From Gracilimonas halophila (GTDB lineage: Bacteria > Bacteroidota > Rhodothermia > Balneolales > Balneolaceae): a stretch of 64,000 bases of DNA. A program made the translations under genes and the position numbers. The DNA lies in the NCBI RefSeq assembly GCF_042684365.1, contig NZ_JBHULI010000024.1, positions 248,001 to 312,000 of the forward strand. The letters run 5' to 3'. Shown piece after piece: positions 28,209 through 36,602 of this stretch; the first letter of the stretch is position 1, and the number at the start of each line of letters is the position of its first letter. The notes beneath the pieces were generated by a model. The model made no database searches. It was not told the DNA's origin and was given only the letters and a program-made list of their open reading frames with translations.

Positions 28209-31200
28209 CCTACTTCCTCACAAGCTTTTAGAAATGGTTCCCAAAATTTTAATGCATTATCATGGAAATCATCTCTGATCAAAGGATCACGATTCCTCCA
28301 CAGCACCCGGTTATAGTAATCATTGGACTCAACGAAAGTATTTTTATAGGAAGGTTCCCAGGTTTTCCTGGCTTCATTAAGAGCACTTTTTTTATCCTTT
28401 GCTTCATTCCATTTTTGAGTATAGGATTTTGATGTAGCCGGGAAAAAAGAAGCAGTTACCGGCATAGGTTCCTTACTTAAAAACCACCTCAAATAGCCAG
28501 AGAATGTATCTTCAGGGATGTCTTTTGAATGTAATTCCAATACTTCAAGTTCATTCCCCTCCATTGATAGAAACAAACTTTTCTGAATAGGAATACCAAT
28601 TTCCATTAGGATAAGATGTTTCAGCCAGTGACCAACTTCATATTTTGGTTTTCTCTTACCAACACGACTTGTAACGAGTATATCTCCATACAGCTCAGAT
28701 ATTTTACCAATAACACTTATTTCCTCTATACTAAGTTCAACATCAATGATCTGCTCTTTTCTTGAGGTTAAAAGACCTAATTGATAATTCAGTTTCCGAA
28801 TCTGATCAAACTCACCCTCAAACAGCTTCTCTCCTTTCAGCTTATCCGGAATCATCCCTGAAGTCTTGACAAACTCAAAAATATCTTCTTTAGAGTTACC
28901 CTTTAATAATGAGGCATGAATAAAATCATCCAAATGGTAAGACTCCAAACTATTCAGGCTAAAAGACTCCCGGTCTGTAATGTCATTTAAATAAATACTG
29001 TCAGAAAAACCTAAACTATTTAACGCTATATATTTAGATGGATTAGTAAAAAATGATATAAGATCTTTTACAGATACTATTTCATGCACATCAGCACTTG
29101 GTTCTTTAAGGGACTCATTTGTAAAAATGCGATCGGAGCCTGATTGCTCTTCAAGATTTTCTGCGATCTTAAGGTTTAATGAAGAATAAGATCTCATTCC
29201 ATTTTCATTTGAAAAATAGCTCCTGTTGAAAGGGTGCAGTTTATGTTCATAGAAAGAGATTCTGCCTTTATCCGATACGTCTAAAAGCTGTTGAACAAGC
29301 ATTGAGGGAAGCCTTTTTGCATCAGAACGCTGATCCTGCCCCTGATAGCTTATATGAAGTTGGTCACCGGCGGCTAGCAGAGTTTCTAAGAATAGATAGG
29401 TATCATCCTCTTTTTGAATACGATCTCCTGGTTGAGGTAAGGCGTAGATCAGATCAAATTCAGGTCGGATTGCTTTACGTGGAAAAACCCCCTCATTAAG
29501 GCCCATTACAGCTATAAATCTAAACGGGACAGAGCGGTATGGAATATATGAGCTTACTGTAATTCCTTGTCCAAATCGGCCCGAAGTTGAGTCATTTGTA
29601 CTAAACTGTGACTTGATCCAACTTATCATCATTTGAAAAGGAATTTTTCCAGATACATTTGAATAATGCAAATACTCCTTTAAACTCTCTAGAATACGAT
29701 GTACCCCTGATGTTTCTTCTTTGGTGCCACCCAGAAAGGTTTGATAAAGTTTATCTACATAATTAAGCCATTCCATTGGGGTTTTAGCTTCCTGCGCCCC
29801 ATTTGCAGCCTCAATTAAGGAATCGATGAATGAAGAAAATCTGGCCGTAAGTTCTATATGCTCATTCGATGCAATAGAACGATATGGAATAAGATCTCTA
29901 TACAGTTCTATTTCGCCGGGCTCCATAAAAACCCCCAATAAAAGCTGATTAACCCCTTTCTGCCAGCTGTAAGGACTGTTAAACGCACTCCCAATTCCCC
30001 GATGGATCTTATTGTTGATAACCCATTCCTCCAAACGCTCAAGTTCATCATCAGTAAATGAAAAAGTTTTCTTGGTGGGCTCAAGATTAATGAGTTCAAG
30101 AATGGTACTGGGTTTATGGGATGAATCTATTGCGTCCAATAAGGCAGTCAATGTATAGATGTCAGACTGCTGATTCCTGTGTAGCTGAGTAATCGGAATA
30201 GAAGGCTCGCTTTCATTCCCTTCAAATATCATTTCTAATTCTGAGCTGTATGTTTCAGCATCTGGGACCAAGACCAATACATCCCCAGGCCCTGCATTTG
30301 GGTGCTCTTCGAGGTAATCAAGAACAGAATCTTTTAAAACTTGAACCTCCCTCCGGGAATTATGACAAGAATGAACACTTATCTCAGAAATACTTGAAAA
30401 CTGACTTTCATCCAATTCAACAGTATTAACTTCAGAGTCCAAGTTCTTTAACAAGCTTTGAAAAAGATGAAACTGATCTTTGGAAGATGCGTTCCAGCTT
30501 GACAGAAGTTTTTGGAGATCTTTATTCTTATAACTTTGTAAAGAATAACGATGGAAAAAATGGACATTCTTTAAAGTTGATAAATGACTGATTATCTCTA
30601 AAAAAGGCTTATTCAAGTGGGATAATCCAAATACGAAAATACGCTCCGGTAACTGCTTAGTAAAATCCTCTCCTTTACCTAACATCCAACTAACTAGACC
30701 ATTGTAAGCTTCTGAGCGACTCGGTATTGAATGTGTTAATTCATTTTTATTCCAATATTCATTTAACCGTTTCCAGAGAGCTGACTGCCATTTCTCATGC
30801 TTGTTGTTTGTACTCAAATTATGGTCAAGCCAGGATTGAATCATTTTAGGCCGATATACCTGGTATTGGTCAAAAATATCTGCGACCTGACCGCTTAATT
30901 GAAATCGTTTCTGAAGAGAATCAGACTCAGTATCATAGACAGGGATCAGATCCAGCAGCTCTGGCTTTTTTTCAAAAAGGTCAAAGAGTGCCCATTGCAT
31001 TCCAGCTAAATCCGAGGGAAGCGACTGAGGGATATCTTTTTCTTTTAACCGATAAAGAACCCACATAAACTCAGACGGAAAAATAAACCTGAAATTACCT
31101 GCTATACCTTGTTTAGACGCTAACTGAAGGGACAGCCATTCTTTGATCTCGTTATTTTGGACAATAATCCAGGTTGGCTGCAAAGGATCAGAGCGCTCCT

Positions 31201-31267
31201 CTTGTAAAATATCGGAGAAATATTGTGCGAGCTTATCTAAAGAATGTGAGTTATAAATATGAATCAT
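28205..31267 (-). CDS. recC: Exodeoxyribonuclease V gamma subunit RecC
   Basis: The 1,020-residue protein is close to the usual RecC length. The N-terminus (MIHIYNSHSLDKLAQYF) and the segment VQNNEIKEWLSLQLASKQGI are typical of RecC, as are WALFDLFE, HSCHNSRREVQVL and VMGLNEGVFPR. RecC is an inactive helicase/nuclease relative that splits the duplex and recognises Chi. It is the first gene of the operon, overlaps recB by 4 bases, and its N-terminus faces the ParA/RHH relic. Chi-like sites for this lineage cannot be inferred. Confidence 0.94.
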   Translation of the reverse strand: MIHIYNSHSLDKLAQYFSDILQEERSDPLQPTWIIVQNNEIKEWLSLQLASKQGIAGNFRFIFPSEFMWVLYRLKEKDIPQSLPSDLAGMQWALFDLFEKKPELLDLIPVYDTESDSLQKRFQLSGQVADIFDQYQVYRPKMIQSWLDHNLSTNNKHEKWQSALWKRLNEYWNKNELTHSIPSRSEAYNGLVSWMLGKGEDFTKQLPERIFVFGLSHLNKPFLEIISHLSTLKNVHFFHRYSLQSYKNKDLQKLLSSWNASSKDQFHLFQSLLKNLDSEVNTVELDESQFSSISEISVHSCHNSRREVQVLKDSVLDYLEEHPNAGPGDVLVLVPDAETYSSELEMIFEGNESEPSIPITQLHRNQQSDIYTLTALLDAIDSSHKPSTILELINLEPTKKTFSFTDDELERLEEWVINNKIHRGIGSAFNSPYSWQKGVNQLLLGVFMEPGEIELYRDLIPYRSIASNEHIELTARFSSFIDSLIEAANGAQEAKTPMEWLNYVDKLYQTFLGGTKEETSGVHRILESLKEYLHYSNVSGKIPFQMMISWIKSQFSTNDSTSGRFGQGITVSSYIPYRSVPFRFIAVMGLNEGVFPRKAIRPEFDLIYALPQPGDRIQKEDDTYLFLETLLAAGDQLHISYQGQDQRSDAKRLPSMLVQQLLDVSDKGRISFYEHKLHPFNRSYFSNENGMRSYSSLNLKIAENLEEQSGSDRIFTNESLKEPSADVHEIVSVKDLISFFTNPSKYIALNSLGFSDSIYLNDITDRESFSLNSLESYHLDDFIHASLLKGNSKEDIFEFVKTSGMIPDKLKGEKLFEGEFDQIRKLNYQLGLLTSRKEQIIDVELSIEEISVIGKISELYGDILVTSRVGKRKPKYEVGHWLKHLILMEIGIPIQKSLFLSMEGNELEVLELHSKDIPEDTFSGYLRWFLSKEPMPVTASFFPATSKSYTQKWNEAKDKKSALNEARKTWEPSYKNTFVESNDYYNRVLWRNRDPLIRDDFHDNALKFWEPFLKACEEVG

Positions 31268-31323
31268 AGTCCCTTAAGTGTGGGCTTATGATAAGAAAAG
31301 CAGAGGGTTTATAAACTATAAAT

Positions 31324-31598
31324 TTAACCGGTAGTGATGTCTTTTAAAGAATCTTTGAGGATACCATTTACCAATGCTGAATAGGACATATCTTTTTGAT
31401 CTGCCAGGTTTTTAACCCTTTTGACCAATGGTTCTTCAAGATAGTAGCTGACAGTGGTCTTGTTGACCTTTTTATCTTCCTCACTCGTAAGAAGCCCATC
31501 CTCCTCCTCATCTTTTGAAGGAGTAATAAAATCAAAAGAAGCATGCCTCCGCGTGCTATATCCAGTGGATTATGTCCCAGGCTCTTTTTCTTACTCAT
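31324..31598 (-). pseudogene. Ribbon-helix-helix partner of ParA, frameshifted
   Basis: From ATG 31598 the protein begins MSKKKSLGHNPLDI, then the frame is lost near 31549-31553. In the frame offset by two bases it continues RRHASFDFITPSKDEEED and a ribbon-helix-helix-like C-terminus (TVSYYLEEPLVKRVKNLA, DMSYSALVNGILKD), ending at TAA 31326-31324. The likely lesion is a duplicated CG (GCACGCGG in place of GCACGG) or loss of one base. In Bacteroidota such small acidic proteins follow a ParA-family ATPase and are presumed to be its DNA-binding partner. The ParA start is still present immediately upstream as a relic, overlapping by ATGA. Confidence 0.7.
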
Positions 31599-31687
31599 TG
31601 GTTATTGGCCAACCCGGCACCAAGATTAATGGTTGTGGTTGTTTTTCCAACGCCGCCCTTCTGATTTGTTAATGCAATTGTCTTCAT
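31595..31687 (-). pseudogene. ParA-family ATPase relic: 30 codons with intact Walker A
   Basis: ATG 31687 opens a 30-codon frame, MKTIALTNQKGGVGKTTTTI then NLGAGLANNQ, ending at TGA 31597-31595. This is the exact N-terminus of a ParA/Soj ATPase, including the deviant Walker A KGGVGKTT, but about 220 codons that should follow are missing. The stop overlaps the start of the ribbon-helix-helix gene (ATGA), the arrangement expected at the normal 3' end of parA. A single deletion from just after the Walker helix to near the original stop explains both. It cannot bind and hydrolyse ATP as a ParA. Confidence 0.75.
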
Positions 31688-31869
31688 AATATCTAAGCCG
31701 TGATATGTTCTTTTTACCTAGAGAGAGTATCCTCAGCTGTTTTTGTTACAATAATATTAGTTCTATTGATTATCCAATAAAACTTATTAATTCTAAGAAT
31801 GCCAAATGAAATTATTTCATTATTGCTTTATCTCTTATCTTTAATGTACCAATAATCAATAAGGATAAA

Positions 31870-32241
31870 ATGAGATTTTTCAGTAGAAAACTAATTAAAC
31901 CGGAAGACCTGAATGCCCACGGCACACTCTTTGGAGGAACTGTAATTTCTTGGGTAGATGAAGAAGCTGCCATCTATGTACTTTGTCAGCTTGGAAAAGG
32001 AAACATTGTCACTAAATACATGTCTGAGATTAACTTCGTAAACTCAGCAAAACTTGGTGAAGTTATAGAGATTGGGATGGAAACCGTTAAATTCGGTCGT
32101 ACATCAATAACTGTAAAATGTGTGGTTAGGAATAAGTTTACTAAAGAAACTATCATCAGTATTGATAAAATTGTATTTGTACATCTTGATGAGTTTGGTA
32201 AACCTACCCCGCACAATATCATTGAACCCGTTAACGAATAA
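31870..32241 (+). CDS. Acyl-CoA thioesterase, hotdog fold (YciA-like)
   Basis: The 123-residue protein has a single hotdog domain: NAHGTLFGGTVISWVDEEAA (about residues 16-35) with the family Asn/His-Gly-x-Phe-Gly-Gly core and a catalytic Asp, then VKFGRTSITVKCVV and VFVHLDEFGKP. It would hydrolyse medium- or long-chain acyl-CoA in the cytosol. A ribosome binding site (AAGGA) sits 6 bases upstream of the ATG. It is the first gene of a short plus-strand run with an Hpt protein (11-base gap) and galE. Confidence 0.9.
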   Translation: MRFFSRKLIKPEDLNAHGTLFGGTVISWVDEEAAIYVLCQLGKGNIVTKYMSEINFVNSAKLGEVIEIGMETVKFGRTSITVKCVVRNKFTKETIISIDKIVFVHLDEFGKPTPHNIIEPVNE

Positions 32242-32252
32242 GAGATTATATT

Positions 32253-32612
32253 TTGAGCACTAAAAAAGATGGTCTGATCGACTTTTCCGCGGTTCATGAA
32301 ATGCTATACGGGGAGGAAAAATTTATAAATGAATTTTCCGAAGCTGCCGTCCAGTCTTTTTCTGAGTTTCAACAAAGCTACAAAGAACATTTATTAGCTC
32401 GTGATGAAACAAATTTTCGTAAAGCTGGCCACAAAATAAAACCGGTGGCGCAGATGCTTGGTCTGGATCAAATTCTGGAGGAATATGAACATGCGAAAAC
32501 ATTGCTTTGGGATGATAAACCTGATGAAGCACTAAAAACCTCCGTCAAAAAGATCGATGAAATTTGCACAATAGTCCTCAAAGAATTAGACGCTAAATTG
32601 AATCAAGAGTAA
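32253..32612 (+). CDS. Hpt (histidine phosphotransfer) domain protein
   Basis: The 119-residue all-helical protein starts with TTG. The helix containing FRKAGHKIKPVAQMLGL carries the candidate phospho-accepting H60 in the position typical of Hpt domains (H-K-x-K/P-x-A-x-x-L-G). Hpt proteins relay phosphate between hybrid kinases and response regulators. It is intact, unlike all kinases and regulators in the window, and has no partner nearby. It sits between a thioesterase and galE (4-base gap), so its regulatory partner is likely elsewhere. The replacement of the common G-S after H-K-x-K by P is unusual; a non-phosphorylated relative cannot be excluded. Confidence 0.65.
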   Translation: MSTKKDGLIDFSAVHEMLYGEEKFINEFSEAAVQSFSEFQQSYKEHLLARDETNFRKAGHKIKPVAQMLGLDQILEEYEHAKTLLWDDKPDEALKTSVKKIDEICTIVLKELDAKLNQE

Positions 32613-32616
32613 TATT

Positions 32617-33630
32617 ATGACTGTATTGGTAACAGGCGGTGCCGGATACATTGGAAGTCATACAGTTCTGGAACTTCTGAATGATGATCATGAAGTAATC
32701 GTGATCGATAATCTTTCAAACAGTAATATAGAAGCTTTGAACAGGGTTCAGAAGATCACCGGAAAAGGCCTCAAATTTTATGAAGAAGATCTGCTGAATA
32801 AAAAAGCGCTTGAAAACATATTCAATTCTCATGAGATAGATTCAGTTATCCATTTTGCTGGGTACAAAGCTGTTGGTGAATCAGTGGCTAAACCACTGAA
32901 GTATTATGACAATAACATCACAAGCACTATTTATTTGTGTGAAGTCATGAAAAAGCACAGAGTTAAAAACATTGTGTTTTCCTCTTCAGCTACCGTTTAT
33001 GGCGACCCTCATAAAGTTCCTATCACCGAAGATTTCCCCCTCTCGGCTACAAATCCATATGGTCGCACAAAACTGTTTATTGAATACATACTTAAAGACC
33101 TATATCTAGCTGATGATAGCTGGAATATCGCTTTATTACGTTATTTCAATCCTGTCGGGGCGCATAAAAGTGGATTGATTGGCGAAGACCCGAATGATAT
33201 TCCCAATAATCTGATGCCCTATATATCTCAGGTTGCAGTAGGCAAATTGAAAGAACTTTCAGTATTTGGAGATGACTACCCTACCGCTGACGGCACCGGA
33301 GTTCGAGATTATATCCACGTAGTTGATTTGGCTTTGGGGCATCTTAAGGCATTAGAAAAACTAGATACCTCCCCTGGCCTGGTTATTTATAATTTAGGAA
33401 CAGGTAATGGGTCTAGTGTTCTGGATATGGTTAAAGCTTTCGAAGTAGCTTCCGGTAAAAAAGTACCCTATAAGATAGCCCCAAGGCGACCGGGTGACAT
33501 AGCTTCGTGTTATGCTGACCCTTCTAAAGCCGAAAAAGAATTGGGATGGACTGCAAAGTTTGACGTAAAGCAAATGTGTGAAGATGCCTGGCGATGGCAG
33601 TCTAACTTTCCAAATGGCTATCAAAGCTGA
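32617..33630 (+). CDS. galE: UDP-glucose 4-epimerase GalE
   Basis: The 337-residue short-chain dehydrogenase family enzyme has the normal length. It has the NAD-binding GGAGYIGSHTVLELL (residues 7-21), FAGYKAVGES, SSSATVYG with the catalytic Ser/Thr, the Y-x-x-x-K pair in NPYGRTKLFIE, LRYFNPVGAH, and RDYIHVVDLALGH. It interconverts UDP-glucose and UDP-galactose for envelope polysaccharide. The start is 4 bases after the Hpt gene. The tRNA-Leu and its terminator face it from the other strand. Confidence 0.97.
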   Translation: MTVLVTGGAGYIGSHTVLELLNDDHEVIVIDNLSNSNIEALNRVQKITGKGLKFYEEDLLNKKALENIFNSHEIDSVIHFAGYKAVGESVAKPLKYYDNNITSTIYLCEVMKKHRVKNIVFSSSATVYGDPHKVPITEDFPLSATNPYGRTKLFIEYILKDLYLADDSWNIALLRYFNPVGAHKSGLIGEDPNDIPNNLMPYISQVAVGKLKELSVFGDDYPTADGTGVRDYIHVVDLALGHLKALEKLDTSPGLVIYNLGTGNGSSVLDMVKAFEVASGKKVPYKIAPRRPGDIASCYADPSKAEKELGWTAKFDVKQMCEDAWRWQSNFPNGYQS

Positions 33631-33676
33631 TCTATAAAGTTGTTACTGTTACTCTTACTTATCTGTATCAACACTC

Positions 33677-33694
33677 AGTATTGTTATCAATACT
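33677..33694. repeat. Short perfect inverted repeat after galE
   Basis: AGTATTG and CAATACT flank a 4-base loop. There is no T run on either side, so it is a weak galE terminator at best or a binding site. The surrounding 120 bases hold no gene. Confidence 0.3.
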
Positions 33695-33752
33695 CAATGC
33701 TCTACTTAGCGAAAAGAATAAAATAGCTTTCGGGAAAGGTATATGTGAGCAA

Positions 33753-33784
33753 ATAAAAAAAGCCTTACTAGATGTAAGGCTTTT
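33753..33784 (-). terminator. Rho-independent terminator of the tRNA-Leu gene
   Basis: AAAAGCCTTAC and GTAAGGCTTTT form an 11-base stem with a TAGAT loop. On the minus strand a run of T follows, directly after the tRNA 3' end. Confidence 0.88.
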
Positions 33785-33785
33785 G

Positions 33786-33867
33786 TACCAAAGGTGGGAG
33801 TCGAACCCACACACCCGGAGGTACACGATTTTGAGTCGTGCGCGTCTACCAGTTCCGCCACTTTGGC
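33786..33867 (-). tRNA. tRNA-Leu (anticodon CAA)
   Basis: On the minus strand the gene folds as a class II tRNA: acceptor GCCAAAG / CTTTGGT plus discriminator A, D-arm with TGGTAGACGC, anticodon stem CACGA / TCGTG around loop CTCAAAA (anticodon CAA), a variable arm, and T-arm GTGGG TTCGACT CCCAC. CCA is not encoded. It reads UUG leucine codons. The gene is single and followed by its own terminator. Confidence 0.96.
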
Positions 33868-34077
33868 TATTATCAAGGCGTCAAAGATAAGGCTTGTAAG
33901 AGGTAAATAACAAAAGGGTTTTATCATATTTTTAGAAAATATATGACCATACGCTTATACAAATTTTTCTTTCTGATCAGGGAACATTTCAGGGTAAAGG
34001 TGATTAAAAAGTTCTAACAAATCTGTAACAAAAGTACTTTACAAATACTCTTGTAATAAAAAAAGGAAGGAGCAATT

Positions 34078-34662
34078 ATGGTCAAGTATTTAGTTTTCTG
34101 TGTTCTTGTAGCATCAGGCTATCTTGTATATTCAAATTTCCCCGTGAATCATGGTCCCGGGATTACAGCCAAAGAGGAACCCAAGATAGAACGTCTAACA
34201 TGGCAAGAACCATTTACATTTAAAGGAGCCACTTTTACCCCGAAAAAGATCATTGATGCAGAGGTACGCGTCATTAAGAAAAAGAGATATTTCTTTGATT
34301 CTTTTTCAAAATACTCCCCTGTTGATGCCATCGTTGGATGGAATGAACTTTCAGACAGCCGTAATCTTGATTATATATATTTTCAATTGGGAGAAAGAGA
34401 ATTTGAGCTAGACCCTACCCGCCCTCCATTATCCGTTCCAAAAATTTATGGGGAAAGTGATCTCTGGCACTTGATCCCCTCTACCGCTGAGATAGATAAA
34501 AGGATAAAATCTTTGAGAGATGGTGAGATCATTAAAATAGGAGGACTCCTGGTGGATATCTCAAATGAAGCGGACTACCAGCTTAAAACTAATACTGAGC
34601 TGTCTGAATCCACTAAACCCAACGGATTTATTATCTGGATAGAAGATTTTCACATCAGATAA
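34078..34662 (+). CDS. Conserved hypothetical single-pass membrane protein
   Basis: The 194-residue protein has an unusually good ribosome binding site (AAGGAAGGAG, 5 bases from the ATG) and an N-terminal anchor or signal (residues 4-20). The mature part has FKGATFTPKKIIDAEVRVI, then KYSPVDAIVGWNEL, GEREFELDP, WHLIPSTAEIDKRIKSL and IIKIGGLLVDIS. The order of a beta-rich opening, S-P-V-D-x-x-x-G-W, H-x-I-P and a closing G-x-L-V-x-I recalls an uncharacterised family I know from other Gram-negative bacteria that has no assigned function. It stands alone, preceded by 210 AT-rich bases with no gene. Confidence 0.7.
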   Translation: MVKYLVFCVLVASGYLVYSNFPVNHGPGITAKEEPKIERLTWQEPFTFKGATFTPKKIIDAEVRVIKKKRYFFDSFSKYSPVDAIVGWNELSDSRNLDYIYFQLGEREFELDPTRPPLSVPKIYGESDLWHLIPSTAEIDKRIKSLRDGEIIKIGGLLVDISNEADYQLKTNTELSESTKPNGFIIWIEDFHIR

Positions 34663-34770
34663 CTAAATATAAGTTCCTATTGATTGTATTACCGCCAAAA
34701 ATTATTTTAGGTTTGTTCCTAAGGAAAAATATATCCTTGTAATTTAAACTTTAATATAATTCGGGTATGT

Positions 34771-35004
34771 ATGTCTGATAAGCAAAAGGGTACGGTAAAG
34801 TGGTTTCATAATACCAAAGGTTATGGATTTATAAGTACGGATACAGGTGAAGATGCCTTTGTTCATTATTCTGAAATTCAAGCTGAGGGGTTCAAGAAAT
34901 TAAGAAGAGGCGAAGAAGTTGAGTTTGTTTTGGATGAGGGCGATAAAGGTCTGCATGCAAAGGAAGTAGTTTCCTTAAACCCTGTAGAAGACGAGGCGGA
35001 ATAA
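34771..35004 (+). CDS. Cold shock domain protein (CspA family)
   Basis: The 77-residue single cold-shock domain protein has RNP1 KGYGFIS and RNP2 DAFVHY and the opening KGTVKWFHNTKGYGFI. The acidic tail (PVEDEAE) is typical for Bacteroidota relatives. CSPs bind single-stranded RNA and keep mRNA unfolded. It heads a tight plus-strand run: membrane protein (5-base gap), PagL-like (3 bases), cyclophilin (7 bases). An untranslated leader of about 100 bases with TTAGG / CCTAA near 34707-34722 precedes it; such leaders are often regulatory in csp genes. Confidence 0.92.
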   Translation: MSDKQKGTVKWFHNTKGYGFISTDTGEDAFVHYSEIQAEGFKKLRRGEEVEFVLDEGDKGLHAKEVVSLNPVEDEAE

Positions 35005-35009
35005 ATGAA

Positions 35010-35351
35010 ATGGGTTGGATAAAAGATGCGTACCTCGATGTAATAGTGTTACTTTTCATACTGGTTTTTGCCATGTATGAAAATACTGTGCTGGAAGTTA
35101 TTCTGTGGGTTTATACATCCCTCCTCTTATTAAGCAAAGTTTTGGCGTTCTTTATGCCGGCCCTTCAACAAAAAGCAAATAACACCACTGCCCCACCTTT
35201 ATTTTATAATGTTATTTATGCATTAACTGTAGCTATATTGATTTATTCTGCCAACTACTATCTGAGCGGTGCGTGGGGAATCATTTGGGTAGTTTCCGTG
35301 ATAAGTTTTAGCTCTCTCAAAAAGAAAAAAAAATTAATCTGTCATCCTTGA
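35010..35351 (+). CDS. Small hydrophobic membrane protein
   Basis: The 113-residue protein has probably four membrane helices (about residues 8-26, 28-50, 65-85 and 88-106) with a Lys-rich C-terminal end (KKKKK). I do not recognise the family and no catalytic motif is visible. Its position between the cold-shock gene and a PagL-like barrel suggests an envelope role under the same regulation. The stop is 3 bases before the next start. Confidence 0.65.
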   Translation: MGWIKDAYLDVIVLLFILVFAMYENTVLEVILWVYTSLLLLSKVLAFFMPALQQKANNTTAPPLFYNVIYALTVAILIYSANYYLSGAWGIIWVVSVISFSSLKKKKKLICHP

Positions 35352-35354
35352 TCG

Positions 35355-35966
35355 TTGAAGTTTAAAATTCAGGCCTTTTGTTATTCGTTTATTTTTTCTT
35401 TGCCATTGCTCTTTTTACAACCTTTGAATGCGCAACCCCAATCTTTTGAAAAGGAAACCCGATGGTCTGTTTGGGGAGGATATTCAGCCAATTCAATGAG
35501 ATTTTTAGGGAAAACAGAAAAATCTCAAACTCAGATCTTTGCACTTGGTTTTCAAAAGGTCATAAAGACCTACTCCCCTACTAAACGACTTTGGTACACA
35601 GCCGACATTATTCCATACATTCAATTCGATTACCCTAAAAGGGATGAAAATAATCGAAGAGTATCTCGATCTGGTTTTGGTTTTTCGCCCGTAGGCTTCT
35701 CTCTTACACATTCCATTTCAAATTGGTTTGGCCCGTATTTTCAAACCTCAGGAGGCATTATATATATGGAAGATAACTTTCCAACAGATCAGGCTCGGAG
35801 TTTAAATTTTACCTTTGATATCACCATCGCCAATAGTTTTAAGATCAATCATTTCGCAATCATAGCTATCGGTTATAAATTTCACCATATTTCAAATGCC
35901 CAGACCGGGCTTGAAAATCCCGGTTTAGACTCTAATTTTTTATTTCTAAATTTTTCCATTCAATAA
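35355..35966 (+). CDS. Acyloxyacyl hydrolase / PagL-like lipid A deacylase family
   Basis: The 203-residue protein starts with TTG. It has a signal peptide (about residues 1-26, ending LQPLNAQ) and an eight-strand barrel pattern ending in LFLNFSIQ. Near the C-terminus GYKFHHISNAQTG and NPGLDSNF match the H-x-S-N-A ... N-P-G-x-(D/N)-S signature of acyloxyacyl hydrolases, which include PagL (lipid A 3-O-deacylase) with catalytic His-Ser-Glu. The His-Ser pair is visible; the catalytic Glu is not certain. It would act in the outer membrane on LPS. Family assignment is by motif only. Confidence 0.7.
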   Translation: MKFKIQAFCYSFIFSLPLLFLQPLNAQPQSFEKETRWSVWGGYSANSMRFLGKTEKSQTQIFALGFQKVIKTYSPTKRLWYTADIIPYIQFDYPKRDENNRRVSRSGFGFSPVGFSLTHSISNWFGPYFQTSGGIIYMEDNFPTDQARSLNFTFDITIANSFKINHFAIIAIGYKFHHISNAQTGLENPGLDSNFLFLNFSIQ

Positions 35967-35973
35967 TTTATCC

Positions 35974-36504
<531 letters not shown>

Positions 36505-36602
36505 TAATCATTCACCTTTCTGATAACAGAAAAGAACTAAACTTTTTTTCACTGAGATCGTAGTGCATCCCAATAATCAGAACTAATAAGATTACAATCT
36601 CA

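Noticed and set aside
31368..31598. 76-residue frame read from the RHH start
   Set aside because: After residue 15 its sequence is junk; the true continuation is in another frame.
33681..33890. Open frame across the tRNA-Leu
   Set aside because: It covers the tRNA and its terminator and has no protein-like features.
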